Of a DNA stretch of 64,000 nt, positions 10,301-20,240 are shown one piece after another. How positions within the stretch are numbered: position 1 is the first letter of the stretch; the number at the start of each line of letters is the position of its first letter. Below the pieces are notes generated by a model. It saw nothing but the letters and a program-made list of their open reading frames with translations. It did no database searches and was not told where the DNA came from. Origin of the DNA: Sphaerolaimus hirsutus (lineage: Eukaryota; Nematoda; Chromadorea; Monhysterida; Sphaerolaimidae). The DNA lies in the NCBI GenBank assembly GCA_964036195.1, contig OZ038453.1, positions 23,770,352 to 23,834,351 on the forward strand. The letters run 5' to 3'. The translations under genes and the position numbers were made by a program.

Positions 10301-11806
10301 TCCCGCCACTGGCATGGAGGTCATCGAGCAGTGGAGTTTCAGCGCGGTAAGCCGTGAATTCAAAAGTTCGAAAATAGCGCATTAGGGTACCTCGAAAAAC
10401 TCCCACTAGACACTTACCTAAGAGGAAGAAATTTCCCCCCTCCCCCAATCAACATAAGATTGGCTGTATAGGAACCAGAATGGCGGCCCGCACACTAGTT
10501 GACACATGTGTCAACTGGTCTGTGTCAACTCAAATTTCGGCTTCACATGTAGCAGAACGATCTTCCATTGCACTTGATGTAAAATTTATTTTTCAACATT
10601 ACCGCATGTGCATTCGGAGATCGCTCTGCGACACGTGAAACCGAAATCTGAGTTGACACTAGGGTTCAAACGGGACCAGTTTTTCGGACCGGGACCGGGA
10701 CCAGAAATTTTCTAATGTCGGGACCGGGACTGGGGGGTCGGGACCGGGACTGGCTTTTTTCAATTGTCGGGACCGGGACCGGGACTGGGGGGTGGGGACC
10801 GGGACTGGGATTTGCCGAACCAGGTACCGGCACCGCGGTATTGTTTGAACCTTATTGGTATGTAATATCCAGCCAATGTTGTTCCACACACCTTCACTGT
10901 GTGAAGGACCACTCTCAATTTATTAGCCTTTTCTTATAACATTATTCATGCAGTATTCCATTGCCATCTTCACTTGAAGTTGTGAATATATGATGAAACG
11001 CAATGTACGCAGGATTTTTTTGGGAGGGGGGGGGGGGCAGCACCGGTTGTAGGTGCCAACGCCATGGCAGTATTGGCACTGGCGTTGGCGCCAAAGTCTA
11101 CAATATAGGTATCTTTCTATACCTATATTTCGTACTAGAATCATGTTCGGGACCTTTCTAACGCTGTCACATTATGGAAAAATACATTGTAATCATTGGC
11201 TGAGTATTTGCGCGCTTGCGCGCAAAAATTATTTAGATGTTCCTACAAAATCGCTTTAGAAAAGTGCCATTTCTGGCAATTTTTTTTGAAAATTACGTTT
11301 TTTTCCATCCCTTGTCGGGACCGCTATAAAATTCCGGGACCGGGACTGGGTGGTCGGGACTGGCTTTTTTAATTGTCGGGACCGGGACCGCCCCAGTCCC
11401 GACTTTTTGCCGAACCATGTACCGGGACCGCGGTCCCGTTTGAACCCTAGTTGACACAGACAAGTTGACACACGTGTCAACTAGTGTGCGGGCCGCCATT
11501 ATGTTGCGTACGCGCAATTTCACTCTAGTGTCACGGAATCTGCTAACACGAAACCAGTAGTTAAATGGTGAAAATTCAGACAAAAAACCCGCCAAGAAGT
11601 CTTTCAGTGTCAATCATTCCCGAGAAAATTTCCCATCGTAACGTTTTACACCATAAAACCTCAAACAGTACTTAATTCCCCCCCCCCCCAAAAAAAAAAC
11701 GCAGGACAACTTGTGGCCGAACATTGCCATTCTGTTCGTGTACATTTTGGTGGTTCGTTTGCTTGGCTTCATTGCACTCCTCACCAGAACGATGCTAAAA
11801 AAGTGA
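4378..11806 (+). CDS. White-like ABCG half transporter, 19 exons
   Basis: Exons: 4378-4441, 4761-4955, 5144-5302, 5372-5420, 5530-5719, 5782-5853, 6193-6288, 6590-6759, 7068-7139, 7220-7322, 7590-7756, 8369-8474, 8555-8689, 8753-8903, 9357-9434, 9702-9807, 10117-10220, 10282-10346, 11705-11806. All phases agree and give 727 residues ending at TGA. The nucleotide-binding half comes first: Walker A GSSGAGKST (154-162), Q-loop YVQQDD (199-204), signature ISGGE (262-266), Walker B LMFCDE (282-287), H-loop His320 in TIHQPSS. The membrane half follows from about residue 446, including [15 protein letters not shown] and [20 protein letters not shown]. Members of this family pair as half transporters and move pigment precursors, guanine or similar small molecules across membranes; the substrate here is unknown. 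The intron between exons 2 and 3 is a MITE. Intron 17 has a GC donor. Exon 1 and the start are the least certain part. Confidence 0.93.
4463..4711. mobile_element. 250-bp mariner-like MITE, copy 2 (white intron 1)
   Basis: Nearly identical to the copy at 2821-3070 over its whole length, with TATACTCGG and GGAGTATA ends. It occupies most of intron 1 (4442-4760), just after the donor, and ends about 50 bases before the chosen acceptor. Confidence 0.85.
4956..5149 (+). mobile_element. MITE forming white intron 2 (introner candidate)
   Basis: Left end GTGTCGTTGCCAGACC and right end GGTCTGGTAGTGCCGC match the family ends GTGCCACTCCCAGACC and GGTCTGGGAGTGCCCC. A 3-bp target duplication CCG lies at 4953-4955 and 5150-5152. 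Removing element plus one CCG restores an uninterrupted coding stretch (HRPGVTLTW). The element contains in-frame stops, so it must be spliced. The best pair is donor CCCG|GTGTCG at 4956 and acceptor GGTAG|TGCC ending at 5143. This keeps the frame and adds three codons (VPP) relative to the empty site. Confidence 0.85.
5905..6120. repeat. Intronic foldback in white intron 6
   Basis: The left arm contains GTTACGCACATTTGCCCG and TTTTCAGATATGAGT. The right arm has their inverses, ACTCATATCTGAAAA and CGGGCAAATGTGCGTAAC. The arms, about 90 bases each, would form a long hairpin in the intron 5854-6192. No termini shared with other families were recognised. Confidence 0.7.
6308..6545. repeat. TIR element in white intron 7
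   Basis: CCCACTAGCTGGATGTCAACTG near 6312 is mirrored by CATGTCAACTAGCTATTTAGTGGG near 6520-6540. Additional inverted GTCAACTAAA and TTTAGTTGAC motifs lie inside. It fills most of the intron 6289-6589. Confidence 0.65.
6782..6998. mobile_element. GGCGGCC...CACTAGTTGACA MITE in white intron 8
   Basis: The left end GGCGGCCTGCACACTAG is mirrored by CTAGTGTGTGGGCCGCC at the right. It is flanked by AAA on both sides, a possible 3-bp duplication. A second copy at 10482-11497 has the same ends but is split by a nested hAT-like element. Confidence 0.8.
7361..7530. repeat. CCGTATTACCTCG C/G-rich MITE in white intron 10
   Basis: The intron after exon 10 contains CCGTATTACCTCGAAATACC followed by several GGGGGG tracts and TTATTCGAGG motifs. 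It is a member of the C-rich MITE family. Only the left end is well preserved. Confidence 0.6.
7794..8326. repeat. GTAAACGTAAA foldback in white intron 11
   Basis: It begins GTTGTTAAAAGTACTGAAC and ends ACGTTTTAACAACTG, with repeated GTAAACGTAAACG on the left and TACGTTTTCTGTACTC on the right. It fills most of the 612-base intron between exons 11 and 12. Confidence 0.75.
8918..9310. repeat. Degraded repeat in white intron 14
   Basis: GCACCAGAAAAATGGCGC near 8944 and CACCTGGTAAATACCATGGC near 9233 flank an AT-rich middle with TCTCTGAAAA/TTTTCTGAGA inverted motifs. It is probably a decayed relative of the GGCGCC family. Confidence 0.4.
10221..10222 (+). other. GC splice donor of white intron 17
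   Basis: Exon 17 ends ...ATACCAG and the intron starts GCAAGT, the standard context for the minority GC-AG intron class. The acceptor TTTTCACAG at 10273-10281 joins in phase to give PGCENGTC. No GT donor nearby keeps the frame. Confidence 0.8.
10482..11497. mobile_element. GGCGGCC...CACTAGTTGACA MITE split by nested element
   Basis: Termini GGCGGCCCGCACACTAG and CTAGTGTGCGGGCCGCC match the copy at 6782-6998. The body is interrupted at a GTTGACAC site by the hAT-like element at 10660-11449. It lies in the last intron of the white-like gene (10347-11704). Confidence 0.85.
10660..11449. mobile_element. hAT-like TAGGGTTCAAACG element, GGGACC type, nested
   Basis: It starts TAGGGTTCAAACGGGACC and ends with the inverse GTTTGAACCCTA. 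An exact 8-bp duplication GTTGACAC flanks it (10652-10659 and 11450-11457). Both arms are built from degenerate GGGACCGGGACT units; the centre is AT-rich. Non-autonomous, with no transposase. Confidence 0.88.
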
Positions 11807-11986
11807 ACCTATGTTATGGGGGCTATTAAAGCAATCAGTGAATATAACCGCTCTTATCTATGTGTAAGTAAACTTTTGAATGTAAATAACACAGGTAGAA
11901 GATTATCCGAATTCACATTGATCGCATTATCGTCGTTGGCAATGTGCTGGATTCCCATGCCTAGAGAATATAAATACTAAGGCACA

Positions 11987-11992
11987 AATAAA
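11987..11992 (+). terminator. Poly(A) signal of the white-like gene
   Basis: AATAAA lies 181 bases after the stop codon at 11804-11806, the nearest canonical signal downstream on the same strand. Another AATAAA near 12021 could also serve. Confidence 0.45.
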
Positions 11993-12271
11993 TATTACGT
12001 AAATTGCGATTATTAATTTGAATAAATATTATAATGTACTGCCATGTCATGTCAACCTCAAAAATGCATTTAACAGTAACATGTGCTAAACAGTTGTAAA
12101 TATATGGCATCTAAATATCCTTTTACTTAGAACGAGCTATCAGTCAGCAAGTGGCATAAAAACAAGAGCATTAGAAAGCGCCCGCGCAAGCTCATATTTA
12201 CTTATTTATATTTCAACAGGAACACCCAAACCCCGTATAATTTGTATACAAAATATAGATTTTTCAGCGCC

Positions 12272-12899
12272 ATTGGCCCTGCGCACACTAGTTTTCACAC
12301 GTATTGGGCTGTCGGAAAAGTTCGTTCCGTCTTCCCTTGGATAGTCGGGGATTGTGAGTTTGGAGTCGGTGTATATAAGCTGGAATTACCGCTCAACGTA
12401 AACTTCAAAAATAAAAGTTTACCGCGAAATTGATTACATAAAAGTGTATGATAATACATATCTCCTACTTTATGTTTCCGGCCGATTTTACATTGAAATT
12501 TCATCGAAAAATCGAAAACCACGGAAACGCTGGATCGTGCACGTTGAGTTTTGAACATTATTGAGAGATAAATCAGCACTGCATCGACTTTTACGTAATC
12601 AATTTTGTGGTAAAAATTTATGCTTGGATAAATTCCAGCTTATATACGCCGGCTGAATGCCCACTGATCGTCCAGGACAATCCAATGGGCGACGATCCTG
12701 AAACGGCACGAACTTTCCCGACAGACCAATAATTTGAAAACTCATAAATGAGCTTTAAACGTGTTTGAGTTTTCCACAATGAGTCATTTTTAATCTCCGT
12801 CAACTGTAGTTGACGGGCACCTCATCAAAGAAAACTCAAATGCGTTCTAAGCTGATTTGTGAGTTTTCGAAATTTCGTGTGAAAACTAGTGTGCGCAGG
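12272..12899. repeat. GCGCACACTAGTTTTCAC foldback element
   Basis: The left end TGCGCACACTAGTTTTCACAC is mirrored at the right by GTGTGAAAACTAGTGTGCGCA. Internally it carries the palindrome GTCAACTGTAGTTGAC near 12797-12812, which recurs in the related CACACTAGTTTAC elements at 18375-19190, 53401-53615 and 57428-57620. The hAT-like element at 12908 follows immediately. Confidence 0.75.
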
Positions 12900-12907
12900 C
12901 ACATTAG

Positions 12908-13669
12908 TAGGGTTCAAACGATATATCGTATCGAATATCGACCATTTTTTAATATTGAATATCGAATATCGATATCGAAAATTTTGAAAAAATATCGAAT
13001 ATCGATATCAAAAATTTCAAAAAAATATCGAATATCGATATCGAATATCGACCATTTTTTCGATATATCGAACCTGTATTGTGTCCCCAAATTTACTTTT
13101 CATTTTCATTTTGAGATGTTTATGGTTGATCTGATGTGCTTATAGTATTGTATTTGATGAGTAAAAGTACAGTATTTATAATGTCATTGTTGTTGGAGTG
13201 CTAAATTTGAAGCCAGAAAACGCTGATATACTTTTTTTGCAACATGCCCTTAAGCAATTAGGTTATAAGTATGAACTGTAATATCTACCAATTGTTATTT
13301 GTCTGATACACTTTGATTCATCATGTTTTTCTTCTATTTTCTACCATTGAGTGATGTAAAGCTTGTTAAAATCACTTGTACCATTCAAATTTCAGTAAAG
13401 AGATGATTAAACATGTGTGCAACCACATGAAAATACAATATGCCACTTGAAATATGCCTTGCTATACCAAAAGCATATTGCAATATCGAATATCGAAAAT
13501 ATCGAAATATCGAATATCGACCATTTTTAAATATCGAATATCGATATCGAGGTTCCATATCGTATCGATATCGAATATCTAGTTTCAGAAAAAATATCGA
13601 ATATCGATATCGAAAATTTTGAAAAAATATCGAATATCGATATCGAAAAGTCATATCGTTTGAACCCTA
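12908..13669. mobile_element. hAT-like TAGGGTTCAAACG element, ATCGAT type
   Basis: It starts TAGGGTTCAAACGATATATC and ends TCGTTTGAACCCTA. An exact 8-bp duplication CACATTAG flanks it (12900-12907 and 13670-13677). Arms are arrays of ATCGAATATCGATATCGAAA units, with an AT-rich middle. A related degraded copy in the opposite orientation spans roughly 26780-28239 and shares the same middle sequence. Confidence 0.88.
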
Positions 13670-13677
13670 CACATTAG

Positions 13678-14570
13678 CACCACACTTAGAATTTTTTAAA
13701 ATAAGTAGCTAGGCGACTTTTTGTAAAAATAATAATAAGCACAATTATATTTTCTTATTTTTAAAAGTATTTACGAGCTTACGCACGCACTTAATAAGTA
13801 GTGAAGGCGCGTCATCAAGATGGCACTATCAAAGCGAAGAAATATTCAAATAGGAGCAATGAACTCAATTAATTCTCCTTCTCACAGAGAATGAGCGTTC
13901 AAAATCAATGTGTCGAAAAGTTAATGAAAGCCTACATTGCAGTGGCATAACTGTCACCAATCTATTAAAAATCAGTATTCACCCTAAAGTGATAACAACC
14001 AAAACCTTACACCACTTGCGAAGAATAAATACGTTCTAAATATAATAAACTACGCGCCAAAACAACATCAAACAACAAGCCAGTAAAAAAATGTAACAAG
14101 ACTTTCTGCGACCAGCACCGTTATTTGTTAGTCGATAAAATTCACCATTGGCGTCCGATTGTGGCGACAACAAATTCAGCCGGTTTTCTGACTGGTCGCA
14201 TCCTGAAATGATGATCGAGTATTTTTATCGTCGATAAAAATGATCAGGTAGGCCAATAAATATATTTATATATCTTGCAGTCCATGCCAATCGTCATAAA
14301 GTTCTAAGCGAGACAAAAAAACGCTAAAATTCGGGAAATGTTAATAATCCTTCACTCTCATCACATTACCCCGGATATAGATTATGTGACAATAAAAAAC
14401 ACATTTCTGCACATAAATACATCCAAAGCTGTGTCGATGGATCCACTATTACATGATTTCTACTAAAATATTTCAAATTTGAAAGCATTACACTTTATCA
14501 ACAACAGTATGTACTATTTATATTTATTTTTATAGATAGACCATTTCAAAGATGATCATATAATTCAATA
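13678..14570. other. Spacer without recognisable gene
   Basis: AT-rich unique-looking sequence. I find no open frame with coding character, RNA gene or strong inverted repeat here. It may contain 3' untranslated sequence of the minus-strand gene at 14571-16146. Confidence 0.4.
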
Positions 14571-14804
14571 TCATTTCACCCAACAAGGATACATGCAGCA
14601 ATTGCCATTGGTGGCAAAAATATCAAGACATGGAATGCAATATACATGTATATATTTTCCTCTACACACTTCGATGCATAATCTGCCCCTTCGGACGGTG
14701 TTCCGATGAAACAGTTTGTAAAAATTAGCAAGCGGGTTCACACGAAAACCGACAAACGGATCCAAATTGCGTGGCACGATATAAGACCGGGCTCCATTCC
14801 GCAT
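14571..14804 (-). CDS. Doubtful exon of an unrecognised minus-strand gene
   Basis: An open frame on the minus strand reads RSYIVPRNLDPFVGFRVN then PLANFYKLFHRNTVRRGRLC and runs to a TGA at 14571-14573. Composition looks protein-like, but no acceptor is clear and an alternative frame is also open over the first part. If real it could be a terminal exon of the gene whose exons lie at 15517-16146. No family was recognised. Confidence 0.25.
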   Translation of the reverse strand: MRNGARSYIVPRNLDPFVGFRVNPLANFYKLFHRNTVRRGRLCIEVCRGKYIHVYCIPCLDIFATNGNCCMYPCWVK

Positions 14805-15516
14805 GTGGGGAAGTAAAAATCATTTTAGAAGTGATCAGTAAAAAAGTTTAAAGCGAAGTATATTTAGATGTGAGAAGTTAAGAAAAGTTTTAAGCTTGCT
14901 TCGCTTTTACAGTTTACTTTTCATTTCACTTTTCACTTATCATTTTACTTAGCTTTTACCTTTTCTCTTCTCACTCCTAAAATGTTTTTTCACTTCTCCA
15001 CTGGCGGAATTGGCACCAGATAATTGACACACCGAGGTGATATCAACAGTTACCGGACACCCTTCTAACAAAAGAAATTACTACAAAAAACACCAAAATG
15101 AACAGATGGAAAACAATGGGACAGGCACAGCACTCACTGCCGTTACAGTGTTATGCTCCAGTCCTGGGTGATTATTGTCTGTGGCGGCGAGTGTTAATTG
15201 TAACTAGCGTTGAAAACATCTCTCAAAAAGATCCAAGAAGTTTGTCACAATCTCAGAAAATCTCTCAAAAAATATTAATGAGATATTTTTTCAAAATTTT
15301 CTTATCAGAAATAAAATATAATTGAATATCACTGGGAAATCTGGAGAAAATAAATATATTGATTTGATATTTTCTGATATAAATCTCCCGAAATTTTTTC
15401 AATGCTAATTGTAACTGATAAAAATGTTATATTGTGCAAGGGCACCCGGGATGTGGTTGTGCTCACCGTGGTCAACTCACAGCAAAAAAGAACGGAGAAA
15501 TGTCATGGAAACGCAC

Positions 15517-16146
15517 CGCAAAATCGTCGTCATTGTCGAGCACGTCGTCGATGTCGAGCTCGCACTCGGTGACCACCTCGGAGCCGCTCACCTCGCCCGT
15601 GGGCTCAGATGCCCTGCAAATATAAAGTGCAAAGTGCGTATCAAGTTGATTAAAACGCATGTTATTAAAATTGTATGATGATTTAATTAAGTTTTATTCT
15701 CAATTATATGATCGGCGAGCGATATTGTTTAAAATATAAATTTTGAGAAAAAAACAGGGCACTTAAAATTTTTTTGACAGTTGCTAAATCATTTCCCCAA
15801 AATATCGCATTATTATTTGCTTTCGTTTCTCATATCGTCCCAGCATTATTGGTCATCGCAATAATAAATACGTCCATGCACCTAAAACACCATCGCACCT
15901 AAACGTGCTTCTAGCCGACTCGAGCGGCGGCAACTTGGTGGCGCAACTGTCGTCGGCGCGGCCGGGCTGCACGAAGGCGTTGCCGCCGGCCGAGCAGGTG
16001 GACGACGAGCGGGCGTCCACGAAGGCGGCAGTGTCGCCGCTAGTGCCGCCGCTCGACTTGCACGGGGAGGTGCCCTTGGCTGGCGACTGGTCTGTGCCGC
16101 CGCCGCCAACTGATAGTGAAGCTGGCGTCTCGCCGGTAGTCGAAGC
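15517..16146 (-). CDS. Unrecognised gene, two internal exons
   Basis: Minus-strand exons 15899-16146 and 15517-15613 are bounded by acceptor CTCCACAG, donor TTTAG|GTGCGA, acceptor ATTTGCAG and donor GCG|GTGCGT. The phases agree. The first exon is GC-rich and encodes a low-complexity Ser/Gly/Thr/Ala segment (for example TTGETPASLSVGGGGTDQ). The second encodes an acidic stretch ending ELDIDDVLDNDDDFA. If the last donor is not used, the frame continues to a TGA at 15474-15476. No domain is recognised; it resembles a disordered acidic linker or tail. N-terminal exons should lie at higher coordinates but were not found. GC content stands out against the AT-rich surroundings. Confidence 0.5.
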
Positions 16147-16245
16147 CTGTGGAGAGTTAAATGGGATAGAGGGAGTAGAAGGGCAGATTCAAATTCTCGT
16201 TTTCTGGTGCAAATTCGGCAAGCGGATGTGAAAAATCGGCGGGGG

Positions 16246-17318
16246 CCTCGCCGTAATGAAAACCCGGCCGTAATGAAAGCCTGGCCGTAATGTATGCCCA
16301 CCCGGCCGTAATGAAAGCCTGGCCGTAATGTAGGGGATGCTACATTCCGGCCGGGCAACATTCCGGCCGGTTTTACATTACGGCCGGGTCCTAGGGGGGG
16401 ATGGGAGTAGATGATTTTGTGTGACGTTGATCTGTGTACATCACCCCCCCCGCAGGCAGCCAAATGTGCGCTTCCCGACATGCTTTCATCTGCACCGCCC
16501 AGCACACGATGACAAATAGCAAATGATAGCATGATTGGATTTGTCGAGGCTTTTTGCTATTTTGGCTTTGAGCTATTTTAACGGAACAATGTGCAACAAT
16601 GACAGACGCGTGCACTAGCGTTGGGCACCGGTAGCCGGGTCGCATTTCACAACGCCAGCACAACATATGAAAACCGACTCGGGTACCGGTGCCCAACACT
16701 AGTGCACGCGTCTGTCATTGTTGCACATTGTTCTGCTGAACAGCGGAACAATGACAGTCGCGTGCCCTAGCGTTGGGCACCGGTACCCGGGTCGCTGTTC
16801 ACAACACTAGCACAAATATTTGTCGCTAGTATAAACTGATTGTTCATTCGCGGCATTGTGCTAGCGTTGTGAACAGTGACCCGGATACTAGTGCCAAACG
16901 CTAGTGCACGCCACTGTCATTGTTGCACACTGTTCAGCGGAACAATGTGAAACAATGACAGTCGCGTGCCCTAGCGTTGGGCACTGGTACCCGGGTCGTT
17001 GTTCACAACGCTAGCACAAATATTTGCCGCGAGTGAACAATCTCTAATACTAGCGTTGTGTAAAGCGAGGGCTGGGCGGTGCAGATGAAAGCATGTCGGG
17101 AAGCGCCGGGGGGGGGGGGGTGATGTACACAGATCAACGTCACACAAAATCATCTACTCCCCTCCCCCCCTAGGACCCGGCCGTAATGTAAAACCGGCCG
17201 GAATGTTGCCCGGCCGGAATGTAGCATCCCCTACATTACGGCCAGGCTTTCATTACGGCCGGGTGGGCATACATTACGGCCAGGCTTTCATTACGGCCGG
17301 GTTTTCATTACGGCCGCT
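16246..17318. mobile_element. 1.1-kb foldback element with CGGCCGTAATG arms
   Basis: The left arm repeats CGGCCGTAATGAAAGCCTGG several times and continues through AACATTCCGGCCGG. The right arm (17160-17318) is its inverse. The next layer inward, TGTACATCACCCCCCC against GGGGGGGTGATGTACA, is also inverted. The centre holds at least three units with TTGGGCACCGGTA-type motifs and the paired sequence GACAGTCGCGTGCCCTAGCG. No open frame is convincing. No target duplication was identified. Confidence 0.8.
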
Positions 17319-17534
17319 ACACCCTCGCGTGCAGCTTAATTGCATTTTTTAGCTGATTTATATAGCGTTCAATCTAGTCCTGTAAAAAGTGTAATTTATG
17401 TGAATATTTTGACTATTCCAATTTCAAATTCCGAAATTCACTATTTTTATCATTTTCTGACAAGTTTCTTTGTGGTTGGGCAGGTATACACAAACGCGTT
17501 TGTGATATAAAGACGTTTATTCTTTATTTTCCTA
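17319..17534. other. Spacer without recognisable gene
   Basis: AT-rich sequence between two mobile elements. No feature supported. Confidence 0.4.
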
Positions 17535-17784
17535 TAGTGATGTAAAAGCGCCATGGCGATAGCGCCAAAAAAAAAGTGCCATGGCGCTTATTACGTTTGG
17601 CGCCAGTTTGGTGTGGCGCCTTTTTCGTTTGGCGCCGTGCCCATGAAAAGTTATATGAAAGAAAAAGCGCCATGCCTCTTTTGGCGTTTTGCACCATTTT
17701 GCCCTGGCGTCATGAGCTAGAATGTTAGGGTTAGGAAAGCGCCATGGTGTTTTGGCGCCAAAGTCTGCGCTTTTACATTCACTA
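17535..17784. mobile_element. GGCGCC element with TAGTGATGTAAAAGCGCC ends
   Basis: Starts TAGTGATGTAAAAGCGCC and ends GCGCTTTTACATTCACTA. The interior has GGCGCC, GGCGCCGTGCC and related motifs, more degraded than the copy at 958-1856. Confidence 0.7.
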
Positions 17785-18110
17785 CGTTCATATTTTTGTC
17801 AGTTTTTCTATGCGCAAGTGAATGTGCTAGTTGATTCGATTAGCCACCGATTTTTAAAGCGATTCCTGAAAAAAATTGACGAATAATTGCGTGAAATAGA
17901 AAACATTTGATTAAAAAATGATTTTTTAGTGAGATTTAATGGCTGAAAAAATCGGAGTTCTCTGTTTTTTATAATCATTTCATTTATTTCAATTTCATTC
18001 TCTATTTCAAAATATTTCACTCATATCAACCAACGTGCTTGCGCCACTCAGAATCACTAAACAAAATGCGTTTATATTCTCGAATACTTTTTAAAGGATG
18101 CTTAATGAAT

Positions 18111-18305
18111 ACCGTATTTCTTCTAATAGAACGACACCTCCAATAGAACGGCAGGTTTTGGCCTTTTTTTTGCATTCACGAAAACAATAGAACGGCAGCC
18201 TCTACTTGAACGGCACCTCAAATAGTACGGCACCTCTAATAGTACGGCAGGTAAAAAGTCGAAGAAAAAATGGAACGGTGCTCTTCTATTAGAAGAAATA
18301 TGGTA
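18111..18305. mobile_element. MITE with ACCGTATTTCTTCTAATAGAA ends
   Basis: The left end ACCGTATTTCTTCTAATAGA is mirrored by TCTATTAGAAGAAATATGGT. Several AATAGAACGGCA motifs lie inside. Larger members of the same family are at 42163-42534 and 47314-47658. Confidence 0.8.
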
Positions 18306-18374
18306 CTCATGATATGTTTGGTGGGCATGACAATTTTTATCGGGCACCTCGAAAACTGGGATCATACACATGAG

Positions 18375-19190
18375 TTCAACGTCGTTGCACACACGAGTTT
18401 ACAAATAGAATTTTAAAAATTTGTGAACTGATAAATCAGAATTGAACGCATTTGAGTTTACCGGAATGCGTTATTTCTACTCTCCGTCAACTGTAGTTGA
18501 CGAACACCTAACTCCAGTGAACTCAAATGCCATTCAAATTTGATTTATCAGTACAGCAAATTTTTATTTTACTGGCAATTAATTACTTAATGCAACTCCT
18601 CCATTATGATTTTTACTGTCAGGTTAGCTTAAATGCTGCAGCTAAATTTTTGATGACAAATAAAAGTCAGTGCCCGATAAAATTGTCAGGTCAATTGCAA
18701 TACCTAGTTTTTTTCTATGTCTATTTTTCTCATGGTTCAGAAATAAAAAAAACTTTTCCATTGTTGCATATCCATTTGAACAATCAAAAATACCGGTCCC
18801 GTTAATCACCGAGCCCCACTCGTGCCCGTTTGCACTGCACACACTAGTTTACTGTTTGTAAACTAAAAATTTAGTGAACTCATAAATCAACTTTGAATGC
18901 CATTTGAGTTTACTGGAGTTAGGTGTTCGTCAACTACAGTTGACGGAGAGTAGAAATAACGCATTCCGGTAAACGTGAATGTGTTTGAGGTTGATTTATG
19001 AGTTTACGAAATTTCATAAATCAACTTTGAATGGCATTTGAGTTTACTGGAGTTAGGTGTTCGTCAACTACAGTTGACGGAGAGTAGAAGTAACGCATTC
19101 CGGTAAACTCGAATGTGTTTGAGGTTGATTTATGAGTTTACGAAATTTTTCAGATTTCATTTGTAAACTAATTGGTTTGTGCAGCGACAT
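18375..19190. repeat. Cluster of CACACTAGTTTAC elements
   Basis: Overlapping copies share ACTAGTTTAC ends, GAGTTTACTGGAGTTAGGTG, and the palindrome GTCAACTACAGTTGAC with the flank GGAGAGTAGAA. Palindrome-bearing cores occur near 18489, 18932 and 19065. Two adjacent near-identical stretches (18880-19000 and 19015-19145) indicate tandem or nested duplication. Confidence 0.65.
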
Positions 19191-19487
19191 GTTCAGCATT
19201 CCAGCTGGGCTTTATAACTGGATCAAAGTGACGTTCACACATTTTTATGTTATTATACAATGATCATGTTGTGTTGGGAAAATCAATTCTAATTATGATA
19301 AATATATGTTATTATAATTAATGTTATTATAATTGGGAGTAAAAGTTTTTGTTACACCACTTGTCAATATTAAATATTACCAAAGACAATTTTTGCATCT
19401 GTAATTTTGTCATCCCCAGCACAAAATTTGTCATCAACCCATTAATGTGGCATGGTCACTGACCGTCATTTTATTCATTTTACCAGA

Positions 19488-19957
19488 GTTGTTAAAAGCA
19501 CTGACCATTTTCAAAAGTAAATAATTTATTTATTTTTTACTCATGGTGAGTACAGAAAATGTAAAGTATTTATTTTTACTTTTACTCATAAGTAAACGTG
19601 AGTAAATTACTTTTGTCCCTGGAAAATGTAAAAGTGGGTATTTTTAAGAAATTTTGCCACAATTTTCGCTAAAAATCACTAATTTTCAAACTTTTCCACC
19701 ATCAAATTCACAAGTGAATGATTTTTGCCTTTTTATGCTATTTTGGATATTTTGTCCCTATTTTCAGCAATTCTCTCCTTTTTTATGCCTTGAAAAGCCT
19801 AACAAAGCTGGTTTGAAATATGTTTTCTGTACTCGCATACTTTCAAAATGTATACGAGTAAGTGAGTACCAGTATTTTTTGTGAGGGAATGTAAATGTAT
19901 TTACACAGTACTGGAGTATCCATATTTATCGAGTAATTGTAAATATGTTTTAACAAC
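19488..19957. repeat. GTAAACGTAAA-family foldback
   Basis: Begins GTTGTTAAAAGCACTGACC and ends ATGTTTTAACAAC. Internal GTAAAGTATTTATTTTTAC and CTGTACTCGCATACTTTC match the copies in white intron 11 and at 39315-39774. Confidence 0.7.
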
Positions 19958-20110
19958 TATGCATTTTACAGTACCAAAGTCAAGTTTCTGAAAACTTATT
20001 TCCCATAAAAAAATATCCAAATTGAAGCCTAATCACAAAAATCACCTGGCTAATACACTATGCAGAAAAGTGAGACTGAACATGCTACATAAATACAACC
20101 TTGTAAAAAT

Positions 20111-20240
20111 TGTGAAATTTTGGATGTGCATATTTCTATTCACTCTATTGGCAGGTACACTGGGTGGTTGACCACTGTGAAATTTTGGATGTGCATATTT
20201 CTATTCACTCTATTGGCAGGTACACTGGGTGGTTGACCAC
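20111..20240. repeat. Perfect 65-bp tandem duplication
   Basis: The 65-base unit starting TGTGAAATTTTGGATGTGCA occurs twice back to back (20111-20175 and 20176-20240) with no difference visible. This points to a very recent duplication or an assembly artefact. Confidence 0.9.
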
